Shown here piece by piece: positions 1 to 7,051 of a stretch of DNA of 17,212 nucleotides. The notes beneath the pieces are model-generated. The model searched no databases and was not told where the DNA came from. It saw only the letters and a program-made list of their open reading frames with translations. Made by a program: the position numbers and the translations under genes. This DNA is from Actinomycetes bacterium (lineage in GTDB: Bacteria > Actinomycetota > Actinomycetes > Mycobacteriales > Mycobacteriaceae): positions 1 through 17,212 of the forward strand of contig JAHZJY010000203.1 in NCBI GenBank assembly GCA_022600695.1, read 5' to 3'. Each line of letters begins with the position of its first letter. Position 1 is the first letter of the stretch.

Positions 1-863
1 AGGAACGCGGTGAAGTGGACCCTGTCGTCGGCCCAGGCATAGCTGCCGAAGCCGTACCCGGTCAGCCGGTGGGTGAGATCGGCGGCGTTCAGCGACAGCG
101 CGAGCTTGATGCCCTCAGTCTCCGGGGAGGTGTGGGCTGGGAAGCTCTGCAACACCAGCAGGCCGTTGCCGTAGAGGGGGTGCGGCTGGTCTGTGAGCAA
201 CCGGCACTCAGAGGTGCTCTCACCGAACGGGAACTCGACGGTGATTCCGTCCGCCCCGGCGACGACGGGAGAAGGCGACCCGGCAGTGTAATGGTCCGCG
301 ACGGCGCGGACCTCGGCTCCGGTCCATGCGCAGGGCGCCTCGCCGCCGTTGGCAAAAACCTTTGCCGCGAAGGCCATCTGGTCGGGAACCGCCCGTGCGC
401 CGCTCTCCGGGTGCTCGCTGATCGCCGGTAGCGCCGCGGTGGCGCGAGCCAGCACGGGGGCCGTCATCCGTGTCTCGGCGAGTTGGAGCACCGCGGCGGC
501 GCCGAGCAGAAATCGCATCCAGCTGCCGTTGTCCTCAGTGACCCGCGCCAACGACCACAGGTCCAGTCGGCGGGCCTCGGGGTCGTAGACCGGCCCGGCC
601 ATCGAGGCACAGCGCATCGGCAAAGCGTTGATCTCGGCCAGTGCCGCCTCGGTGAGATCCAGCTCGCGGAGCAACTCGGTGCGCACACAGACCAGGTATC
701 CGGTCTCCCCGTTGGGCCCGGTCTCCTCACGGGTGATCTCGACGGTCTGGGCGAACTGGTCGGCCCACCAGGTCAACCCGGTCGGGAGCCGGTAGGACCA
801 CCGCTCGTCGATGCCGAGTTGGACGGTGGCCAGCCAGTCGATGATCTCCTCGGCGATGTTCAC
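1..863 (-). CDS. Conserved-looking protein of unknown function, C-terminus beyond the left edge
   Basis: I translated the minus strand from the GTG at 863 to base 1 and found 287 complete codons with no stop, so the C-terminus lies outside the window. The start is inferred: its GTG overlaps the TGA of the upstream acyl-CoA oxidase gene by 4 nt (GTGA), which suggests translational coupling. The protein begins MNIAEEIIDWLATVQLGIDE and has a WW pair near residues 32-33. I see no signal peptide, membrane segment or catalytic signature, and the composition is that of a soluble cytosolic protein. Third-position GC is high and matches the neighbours. I do not recognise the family. Its place as last visible gene of the dioxygenase/P450/acyl-CoA oxidase operon suggests a role in the same lipid pathway, which is inference only. 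Confidence 0.75.
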   Translation of the reverse strand, partial: MNIAEEIIDWLATVQLGIDERWSYRLPTGLTWWADQFAQTVEITREETGPNGETGYLVCVRTELLRELDLTEAALAEINALPMRCASMAGPVYDPEARRLDLWSLARVTEDNGSWMRFLLGAAAVLQLAETRMTAPVLARATAALPAISEHPESGARAVPDQMAFAAKVFANGGEAPCAWTGAEVRAVADHYTAGSPSPVVAGADGITVEFPFGESTSECRLLTDQPHPLYGNGLLVLQSFPAHTSPETEGIKLALSLNAADLTHRLTGYGFGSYAWADDRVHFTAF

Positions 864-2785
864 GAACCGGCCGCGGGGATGAGTTCGGGGTGCAGCATCT
901 CCGCGTAGCGCAGCTGCTCCGGAATTCCGAAGGCGTCCACCAGCGTCTCGGCGTGCGGGCGCAGGTTGCGGCAGCGTTCGTTGATCCCGTTGTTGACCGC
1001 CCTGGCCCGTTCCGTCGACAGCAGCCGATGCTCCAGGAAGAACGCCTTATCGGCCTCGATGACGCCCAGCGCGTAGAGGTCGCAGACCATGTCGAGGATA
1101 TTCCGGGCTTCTGGATCCTCACAGCCTTCGATACCGGCGATGAACGACTCCAGGACGGTGGTGTCGATATGCGCCCGCGCGAGGTGCATCACGTGGTCCT
1201 GCACCGAATTGAAGGCGTCGAACGCCGACATCGTCTTGGCTCTGCGCTGCAGCCGGCGGGCCAGCGATGACAGCAGGTACTCCTCGCGGTCCTCGAACAT
1301 TTTCGCCTGGGTGCCCCGGTTGAACAGGCTGCCTTCCTCGTCGTTGTCCTGGCGGTTGTCGAGGATGATCTGCATGATCTGCTGGCCGGCGGTCCTTCTG
1401 CGCACCCGCTCTCCGGCGAAATTGGCGGCGAACTTGACCCATTCGACCGGGCTCATGCCCTTGATATCGTCGTTGTAGCCGGTGAGTAGGTGCTTGGCCA
1501 CCAGTTGCAGCAGAACGTGATTGTCGCCCTCGAACGTGGTGAACACGTCGGTGTCGGCGCGCAGCTCGACCAGCCGGTTCTCGGCGAGGTAGCCCGCCCC
1601 GCCGCAGGCCTCCCGGGCCTCCTGGATGGCCGCGCTGGCGTGCCAGGTGCTGACCACCTTCACCCCGGCCGCATGCGCCTCGAGCTCGCGCTGCGCCTCC
1701 ATATCGCGCACTTCGGTGGTCTCCTGATCGTGCAGTGTGGCGACCAACTGGTTCTGGGCGAACTGCAGTGCATAGGACTGCGCGACATAGGGCAGCAGCC
1801 GGCGCTGATGCACCAGGTAGTCCATGATGGGAACTTCGCGGTCCTCGCCGGGAGCGTTGAACTGCCTGCGCTGCAGCGCGTATCGCACCGCGATGTCCAG
1901 TGCCACGCGAGCGGCCTGCGCGGCACTTCCTCCCACGGTGACCCGGCCGCGGACCAGCGTTCCCAGCATGGTGAAGAAGCGCCGGTTCGGGTTCTCGATC
2001 GGTGAGCTGTAGCTGCCGTCCGGTGCGACATCGGCGAACTTGTTCAGCAGGTTCTCCCGAGGCACCCGGACCTGGTCGAACATGATCCGGCCGTTGTCGA
2101 CTCCGGGTAGCCCTCCCTTGTAGTCGCAGTCCGAGGTGGTGACCCCGGCTAGATCGTTGCCCTGCTCGTCCCGGAGCGGGACCATGAAGCAGTGCACGCC
2201 GTGGCACTCGCCGCGGGTGATCAGCTGGGCGAAAACCGCTGCTACCGTGGCGCTCTCGGCGGCACCGCCGAGGTAGTCCTTGCGGGAGGTCGGGGTGGGG
2301 GAGTGGATGACGAACTCTTCGGTTTCCGGGTCATAGGTGGCGGTGGTCTCGAGGTTCTGGACGTCGCTGCCGTGACCGGTCTCGGTCATGGCGAAACACC
2401 CCAGCAGATCCAGGGTGATCAGCGGTCGGACGTAGGTCTCATGGTGCCGCTCGGTGCCTAGGTTCTCCACAGCCCCACCGAACAGCCCCCACAAGACCCC
2501 CGCCTTGACCATGAGCGATAGGTCCGACATCGCCAGCATCTCGATCTTGGTGACCGCGGCCCCGGCATCGCCGGTTCCGCCGTGGTCCTTCCGGAAGGCG
2601 TCCTCGGCGGCCCCGGCGGCCGCGATGATTCGCAGTTGCTCATTGACCCGGGCCCGGGCGACGGACTTGGTCGGGGTGAAGTGCGGGCGGAAGATCTCCA
2701 ACGACAGTTTCTCGCGGATCATGGTCTTGGTGTCGCGCCAGCGGCCGTCGAGTGCCCGCTGCAGGTGCTCGCTCGTGGTGGTCAT
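860..2785 (-). CDS. Acyl-CoA oxidase / acyl-CoA dehydrogenase family flavoprotein
   Basis: Predicted 641-aa FAD enzyme that oxidises an acyl-CoA to the 2-enoyl-CoA. The length fits acyl-CoA oxidases (about 600-700 aa) better than ordinary dehydrogenases (about 380-400). Visible motifs are MTETGHGS (133-140, flavin/substrate signature), ALQRRQF (303-309), CGGAGY (394-399) and TTFEGDN, where E419 is the expected catalytic base. The C-terminal third is helical, as in oxidases. The ATG at 2785 gives a typical N-terminus (MTTTSEHLQRALDGRW), but its purine-rich stretch AAAAGG ends only 1 nt before the ATG. An in-frame TTG at 2833 would add 16 residues without a better ribosome site. It lies 72 nt after the P450 gene, with an inverted repeat in the gap, and overlaps the next gene by 4 nt. 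Whether electrons go to oxygen or to an electron-transfer flavoprotein cannot be read from the sequence. Confidence 0.88.
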   Translation of the reverse strand: MTTTSEHLQRALDGRWRDTKTMIREKLSLEIFRPHFTPTKSVARARVNEQLRIIAAAGAAEDAFRKDHGGTGDAGAAVTKIEMLAMSDLSLMVKAGVLWGLFGGAVENLGTERHHETYVRPLITLDLLGCFAMTETGHGSDVQNLETTATYDPETEEFVIHSPTPTSRKDYLGGAAESATVAAVFAQLITRGECHGVHCFMVPLRDEQGNDLAGVTTSDCDYKGGLPGVDNGRIMFDQVRVPRENLLNKFADVAPDGSYSSPIENPNRRFFTMLGTLVRGRVTVGGSAAQAARVALDIAVRYALQRRQFNAPGEDREVPIMDYLVHQRRLLPYVAQSYALQFAQNQLVATLHDQETTEVRDMEAQRELEAHAAGVKVVSTWHASAAIQEAREACGGAGYLAENRLVELRADTDVFTTFEGDNHVLLQLVAKHLLTGYNDDIKGMSPVEWVKFAANFAGERVRRRTAGQQIMQIILDNRQDNDEEGSLFNRGTQAKMFEDREEYLLSSLARRLQRRAKTMSAFDAFNSVQDHVMHLARAHIDTTVLESFIAGIEGCEDPEARNILDMVCDLYALGVIEADKAFFLEHRLLSTERARAVNNGINERCRNLRPHAETLVDAFGIPEQLRYAEMLHPELIPAAGS

Positions 2786-2834
2786 ACCTTTTGATAGCTC
2801 AACACGCCTCGCGGCACCGGCCTTTCGAACCAAG

Positions 2835-2859
2835 AAGTCACACTCGGCGAGTGTGACTT
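2835..2859. promoter_or_regulatory. Perfect 11-bp inverted repeat, 3-nt centre, between P450 and acyl-CoA oxidase genes
   Basis: AAGTCACACTC (2835-2845), then GGC, then GAGTGTGACTT (2849-2859): all 11 positions pair. It overlaps the TAA stop of the P450 gene (2858-2860) and lies about 50 nt upstream of the acyl-CoA oxidase ATG. Read as minus-strand RNA it is a strong hairpin followed by CUUGGUUCG, only moderately U-rich, so it could be a leaky terminator. Read as DNA, a symmetric site of about 25 bp is also what a TetR-type repressor dimer would bind, giving the flavoenzyme gene its own control. I saw no second copy in the window. Confidence 0.6.
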
Positions 2860-4177
2860 ACGTCGCCGGGGTGACCTCGACTGTGAACCCGAACAGGTCG
2901 AGGCTGTGCGGCAGCGACTTCGCCGGATCGAGCCGCGCTCCGTTCACCGCGAGCGTACCGGCGCTGATCAGGTGAGCCATCACCGCCTGCCCCAGGAACA
3001 CCGACAGGCCGTAGCCGGGGCAGCCTTGCGGCCCGTGGCTCATGAAGTTGTAGGACCAGTCGTCGCCGGCTGTTCCGGTGACCCATTCACCGGGGGAGAA
3101 CCGGTCCGCATACGGGATGCGCGCCCGATTCCGGTGGTTGAACACGTTGTAGATCAACACCTGGTGTCCCTCGGGCAGAACGGCACCGTTGGGGAACTCG
3201 ATGTCGCGGGTTGCAACCCGGGCGAACAGGCCGGTGGTAGGCCACAATCGCATGGCTTCCAGCAGACAGCCGGCCAGGTATTTCAGCGACCCGACACCTT
3301 TGGGTGTGCCGATATCGGCGGCGCCGATCTCGGTGCGGACCTCGGCCTGCTGCTCGGGGTGCGTGGCGAGGGCGGCCAGCGCGCGGAGCGTGTTGGCGGC
3401 CAGCGTGTCTCCCATGGCGAACAACCAGTGGATCACCTGGCCGGCCGCGCCCCCTGGCGGGGCGGGCGTCTTGGCGATCTCCGCGGCCAGGCTGCCGGGC
3501 TCCGCCTTGTCCAGATGGCCCTCGATGATCCCGATCAACTCCGGGTATTGCGGACCGGGCTCGCCGGGCATCTTGTTGCCCTGGGACATCAGTTCACCGA
3601 GGACGTCCATCAATCGGGTGTCATCGGCAGCGTGGTCGCCGAACACGACGCGTCGCGTCATTCGCTGGAACGCTCGGTCGATGGTGTGGTAGTCGACCGC
3701 GACGCCGGTCAATTCCTTGGCGGTGTCGGCAGCGACCTTCACGAACGATTTGGCCATACTGTGTAGCGGTTTGCCGGGCTCGAGGACGGCGTCGGCGAAC
3801 TGCCGGCGCTGCGTCCACAGATCTCCCCGGGAAATGGTCAGGGCGTCGGGCTGAAAGGCCGACATTCCCTTGAGTTTCGGCTCCGGGTCCGAGGCGAACG
3901 GATCCGGGGAGCCGCCGAGAACGAACTTCAGGTCATCGGGGTGATGAACCAGAAGCGCTTCGTCCTTGGCGACACGGACGAAGAACGGTCCGGACCCGTA
4001 GCTTTTCACCATCTCTTCAACCAGCCGGTAACCCAGATGGTCGGTGCCCAGGCGGGATACCACCTTGGTGGGCAGCTCCCGTTTGTTGAACAGACCCTGG
4101 ATCACGTTGGGTAGGCCAACCTCGGCGGTGAACCGGATTCCCTCCAGAACAGAGGCGTGCGGGAAGTCATCGGTCAC
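2858..4177 (-). CDS. Cytochrome P450, partner of the adjacent alpha-dioxygenase
   Basis: A 439-aa soluble P450 without a membrane anchor. Visible landmarks are the C-helix W121xxxR125, the I-helix AMGDT (254-258) with the acid-alcohol pair D257-T258, the ExxR pair E307/R310, an ADRFSPGEW segment (358-366), and the heme loop HGPQGCPG with thiolate C386. Two positions are unusual: the Phe normally 7 residues before the heme Cys is M379 (a Phe sits at 378), and the I-helix Thr/Ser after D-T is L259. The GTG at 4177 lies 6 nt after the dioxygenase stop, and its GGGGG ribosome site is inside the end of that gene, so the two are probably co-translated. No ferredoxin or reductase gene is nearby. It may hydroxylate, isomerise or cleave the dioxygenase product; the reaction is inference. 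The CYP family cannot be assigned by eye. Confidence 0.92.
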   Translation of the reverse strand: MTDDFPHASVLEGIRFTAEVGLPNVIQGLFNKRELPTKVVSRLGTDHLGYRLVEEMVKSYGSGPFFVRVAKDEALLVHHPDDLKFVLGGSPDPFASDPEPKLKGMSAFQPDALTISRGDLWTQRRQFADAVLEPGKPLHSMAKSFVKVAADTAKELTGVAVDYHTIDRAFQRMTRRVVFGDHAADDTRLMDVLGELMSQGNKMPGEPGPQYPELIGIIEGHLDKAEPGSLAAEIAKTPAPPGGAAGQVIHWLFAMGDTLAANTLRALAALATHPEQQAEVRTEIGAADIGTPKGVGSLKYLAGCLLEAMRLWPTTGLFARVATRDIEFPNGAVLPEGHQVLIYNVFNHRNRARIPYADRFSPGEWVTGTAGDDWSYNFMSHGPQGCPGYGLSVFLGQAVMAHLISAGTLAVNGARLDPAKSLPHSLDLFGFTVEVTPAT

Positions 4178-4183
4178 AGCGGA

Positions 4184-5998
4184 TTACCCCCACGGCATGT
4201 AGGCGCGGACCGTATCGGCCAGCTGGACGATACGGTGCGGTTTGCCGGGCACCGGTGCGCCCAACTTGGGCCAGGGTGCGAACATCCGGTCGACACCTTC
4301 GAGCGCCGGCTCCAACTCCGGGTAATGCCGCAGCACGACATCTTTCATGCCGGTGTTGTTCACCCAGTCGAATCCGACCTGGGTGTAGACCTCCGGCCGG
4401 AAGTCGTCGGTGAAGAACCGGTCGGACTTCAGCCGGCGCGAGGCCATCAGGATGAAGACCCGGAAGGCGGTGTCGGAGAAGCCGAATCCCTTCGGTGGTT
4501 GCTCGGCCTGCATACCGATTTGGGTGTCGACCAGATCGACGTCGCCGTTGTAGATCTCGTTGATCTCCTTGGCCCACTGCTTGTTGGGGGTGATCTCGTC
4601 GATGCTCTTGCGGCGGGGCATGTGCATCGCCTCGCGGAAGTCGTTGTACCGCGGGACCCCGCGCTCGCGGTCGCGGACCAGGTCCAGGGTGGCCAGGTCG
4701 GTGAATTGACCGTCGATCCGCTCCAGTTGGCGCAGCGCGTTGGGGTAGTTGTGCAGGCAGATAGCGCCGGCACTGGCCTGACCCATGGAGTACCAGAGGT
4801 CGCCCATCTGCATGCTGTGCATGAAGTCGCGGGTGTACTTGCCCTGGATTTCGGTGAAGGTGGCGTTGCGCAGGTGCTCGCCAGACTCCAACGAGAAGAA
4901 GTTCCAGTCGTCCGGGATCAGCGGATGCAGCCGGTAGACGGTGACGAACTCCTCGGTCAGCGAGAACGGCGCCGCATGGTGTTCGAACGGGGAGCCGACG
5001 ATGCCCGACAGCGCTTCGCTGTCACCGACACGACCGATCTTGTCCTTGAACGTCTCGCCCAGGGCGCCGTACCAGTTGGCGTTCATCCCGATCTGCAGCG
5101 CGGGATGGCGCAGCACACACGTCGTCCACTCGACGGTGTGGATCTTGGCGATCAGCGCCGATACCGTCAGCACTCCGAGTTCGAACAGTCGCTGATCGTC
5201 GAAGCTGGGGTAGGCCTTCTTCAGTGCATCGCACACCGCGTTGTGCTCGCGAGCGAACAGGGTGTGCAGGATGCCCACCCCGCTCCAGTAGTTCTCCTCG
5301 AAGCCGGTCAGGTCGATACCCGCGGTGGCATCGCTCTCCGGTAGCCGGCCGTCGTTCTGGACCTTGATCTTGCCGTCCTTGAACGTGCGGACCCGTGCCT
5401 GTTTCTCATTGCCGCTGCCGTAGACCTGCGAGCCGTCCCACCAGTGTGTCTCGCTGTTGGGGAACACCGGTGCGGGCTTGCCGTCGACGATCTCCTGGCC
5501 GTCGATCGGGATCGTCCGGCGGATTTGCATCGGGTTCTTGGGGAAGTTGTCGCCCTCGCCCAGGGGAATGTCGATGACCTTGTCCGGCTCACCGTTGCCG
5601 TGGAAGAACCAGTTGTGGTTCTCGAACTGAATCCACGCTGCGGCGATCGTGTTGATGATGCCGGCCGGCTTGAACGAGTCGCGGGCCATCAGCTTGCGGC
5701 TGATCAGTCGCGGGTCCGGGTCGAGAAGCTTTTTGGTGTGGGTGATCGTCTTGTCCAGGGGGACGTTGCGACCGAATCCGGTCCCGGCCGCGCCCATCCA
5801 GGGGTCCGACAGATCGTTGAACGTGCCATCCGCGGTCCGACCGCGCTTGGCCTCCTCAGAGGGCTCGCCGAGATCGGTGTCGGGCCGGATGCCCTCGCCC
5901 TCGAAGAGGTTCTCCTCACGCATCGTGTCGCGCAGGCTCGCCAGTGCGTGAACCTGCAGGACCAATGACGGATGTTCGTACCACTGCCTATCGCTCAT
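4184..5998 (-). CDS. Alpha-dioxygenase-like fatty acid dioxygenase (animal heme peroxidase superfamily)
   Basis: A 604-aa heme enzyme resembling plant pathogen-inducible alpha-dioxygenases (about 640 aa), which convert fatty acids to 2-hydroperoxy acids that decay to aldehydes one carbon shorter. AAAWIQFENHNW (119-130) holds Q124 and distal H128 with the Q-x3-H spacing of cyclooxygenases. EEFVTVYRLHPLIPD (349-363) holds the radical Tyr Y355 and proximal heme ligand H358 with the Y-x2-H spacing. HWWDGSQVYGS (185-195), LFAREHNAVCD (247-257), AKIHTVEWT (284-292) and RDRERGVPRYNDFR (442-455) match remembered alpha-DOX blocks. There is no signal peptide or EGF domain, so it should be cytosolic. 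The ATG at 5998 follows an AGGGGAAAAC ribosome site; the gene starts 54 nt after the upstream gene and 6 nt before the P450. Linoleate 8R/10R-dioxygenase activity is the main alternative. Family is firm; position of oxygenation is open. Confidence 0.93.
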   Translation of the reverse strand: MSDRQWYEHPSLVLQVHALASLRDTMREENLFEGEGIRPDTDLGEPSEEAKRGRTADGTFNDLSDPWMGAAGTGFGRNVPLDKTITHTKKLLDPDPRLISRKLMARDSFKPAGIINTIAAAWIQFENHNWFFHGNGEPDKVIDIPLGEGDNFPKNPMQIRRTIPIDGQEIVDGKPAPVFPNSETHWWDGSQVYGSGNEKQARVRTFKDGKIKVQNDGRLPESDATAGIDLTGFEENYWSGVGILHTLFAREHNAVCDALKKAYPSFDDQRLFELGVLTVSALIAKIHTVEWTTCVLRHPALQIGMNANWYGALGETFKDKIGRVGDSEALSGIVGSPFEHHAAPFSLTEEFVTVYRLHPLIPDDWNFFSLESGEHLRNATFTEIQGKYTRDFMHSMQMGDLWYSMGQASAGAICLHNYPNALRQLERIDGQFTDLATLDLVRDRERGVPRYNDFREAMHMPRRKSIDEITPNKQWAKEINEIYNGDVDLVDTQIGMQAEQPPKGFGFSDTAFRVFILMASRRLKSDRFFTDDFRPEVYTQVGFDWVNNTGMKDVVLRHYPELEPALEGVDRMFAPWPKLGAPVPGKPHRIVQLADTVRAYMPWG

Positions 5999-6052
5999 GT
6001 TTTCCCCTGCCCTGTGAAGTGGTGTGATCTGCGGTAGCTGAGACGGATACGT

Positions 6053-6700
6053 TCAGCGCGGGATGCGCAGCGCGAAGTAGCCGATCTTGTTGTAACCCGC
6101 GTCGGTTTTGAACAAGATCTTTCCGAGGTACACGCCGGGCACCAGTTCGACGAGTTCGTCGCGGACGCTGCGGATGATCAGTTTCGGATTCTTCTCGACA
6201 TCGGCGTAGTCGATCACCATGACGTCGACGTCGGGATCTTCCTTGCCGGCCTCGACGTAGGTCTCGAAGTCGAAGGCCAGTTTGCCGTCGACGTGGTCCT
6301 TCATCGAGTACAGCGGCCACAGCAGTTTGCCCACCAGGCCGGTGCTCTTGGTCAGCCGATTGTCGCCAGTGGCGGCCTCGGAGTCGAAGCGCTTGCCCTG
6401 CCAGGGCATCCACAGTGCGGTGATGGCGCGCACCACAGCATCGAATCTGGGGTTGGTGGTGGTCATGACGAGCATGCCCTCGGTGGGTCCGTGCAGGTCG
6501 GTCGGCGCGGTGCCCAGCCTGAACAGCTCGTTGAGATCCGCGTCGGCACCGGTGGCGTCACTCTTCGCACGCTCGGCCAGATCGTCGATCCACGCCCAGG
6601 TCGAGTCAGCGGCCCCCTCAGGCTGGGCCTTGACCGAATCGCGCAACCATTCCAGCTTGCCCGCCACACCGGGAACCACGGTTTCGCGTTCCTTGGCCAT
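6053..6700 (-). CDS. 215-aa protein of unknown function, first gene of the dioxygenase/P450 operon
   Basis: I do not recognise this protein. The ATG at 6700 is chosen because AGGAGG sits 6 nt upstream; longer frames starting at 6715 or 6730 would read through that site. The N-terminal 60 residues are charged and helical (MAKERETVVPGVAGKLEWLR at the start). The C-terminal half alternates hydrophobic and polar residues, as in a beta-rich fold, with LVPGVYLGKILFK (186-198) and KIGYFALRIPR at the very end. There is no signal peptide, transmembrane helix or cysteine. A small lipid-binding or barrel-like accessory protein is conceivable but not shown. It stands 54 nt ahead of the dioxygenase gene on the same strand, so a role in handling the same fatty-acid substrate or product is a reasonable inference. 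Confidence 0.85.
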   Translation of the reverse strand: MAKERETVVPGVAGKLEWLRDSVKAQPEGAADSTWAWIDDLAERAKSDATGADADLNELFRLGTAPTDLHGPTEGMLVMTTTNPRFDAVVRAITALWMPWQGKRFDSEAATGDNRLTKSTGLVGKLLWPLYSMKDHVDGKLAFDFETYVEAGKEDPDVDVMVIDYADVEKNPKLIIRSVRDELVELVPGVYLGKILFKTDAGYNKIGYFALRIPR

Positions 6701-6704
6701 CAAC

Positions 6705-6761
6705 GTCCTCCTCATAACTGTCGCGTGCATACGTGATCGGGAACGATCCTATGAGGAAGAC
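6705..6761 (-). promoter_or_regulatory. Possible RNA hairpin sequestering the Shine-Dalgarno of the first operon gene
   Basis: On the minus strand GTCTTCCTCATA (6761-6750) can pair with TATGAGGAGGAC (6716-6705). As RNA all 12 positions pair, one of them a G-U wobble, around a 33-nt loop. The downstream arm contains the whole AGGAGG site of the ATG at 6700, so the folded leader would hide it. This holds only if transcription starts upstream of 6761. A long-spaced protein-binding DNA repeat is the alternative. Confidence 0.45.
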
Positions 6762-6776
6762 GCATGATTCCGCACG

Positions 6777-6782
6777 ATTATC
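6777..6782 (-). promoter_or_regulatory. Candidate -10 box (GATAAT) for the leftward lipid-oxidation operon
   Basis: The minus strand reads GATAAT, a 5/6 match to TATAAT. Transcription would start near 6770, giving a leader of about 70 nt that includes both arms of the SD-covering helix. The -35 at 17-nt spacing (TAGATC, 6805-6800) matches only 3/6 of the consensus. A competing TAGGAT (6751-6746) would start inside the loop and lose the helix. Confidence 0.35.
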
Positions 6783-7051
6783 GCGCATCGCGTCGCGCCG
6801 ATCTACCGGCGACCCGAACGCCGGACGTCAACAACCAACCCGGGGTAACCGCCGGCGCGGTGGGCCGCCGGTTGTTGCCGGATTCGACCCTGCTGCGACC
6901 GGGCTGTGCACTAACCTCGGCGCCAGTCCCAGAAACAGAAAGCAGCCCGGGTCCGGAAACGGCGGTGCGGCAGGGTTGGACCTGTCAGGTGTAGATGGAG
7001 CCGCGGAGGACCTCCTGATCCGGCACGCGTGCCACCAGGGAGGTACGAACC

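Larger units (their letters stand above)
6701..7051. other. Divergent intergenic region between the lipid-oxidation operon and the STAS gene
   Basis: About 350 bp with no convincing gene; open frames here have poor starts and no recognisable protein. It holds the SD-covering helix of the leftward operon (6705-6761), an inner GATCG-GGAA-CGATC dyad (6735-6748), a GATAAT hexamer facing left (6777-6782), an 8-bp inverted repeat CAACAACC/GGTTGTTG (6829-6836 and 6870-6877), a TAACCT hexamer (6912-6917) that could be a rightward -10, and a strong GGGAGGT ribosome site (7038-7044) for the STAS gene. Confidence 0.7.

Noticed and set aside
1119..2207. A 362-codon minus-strand frame overlapping the acyl-CoA oxidase in another frame
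   Set aside because: It is rich in Arg, Gly and Pro as expected for an out-of-frame reading of a GC-rich gene; the oxidase frame carries the family motifs.
2786..2833. TTG start giving a 16-residue longer acyl-CoA oxidase
   Set aside because: No ribosome site precedes it and the extra residues are Arg-rich and atypical; the ATG at 2785 is preferred although its own site is poorly spaced.
4157..5344. A 395-codon open frame on the plus strand opposite the dioxygenase gene
   Set aside because: It is antisense to a gene with clear catalytic motifs, has no recognisable protein features, and arises from high third-position GC.
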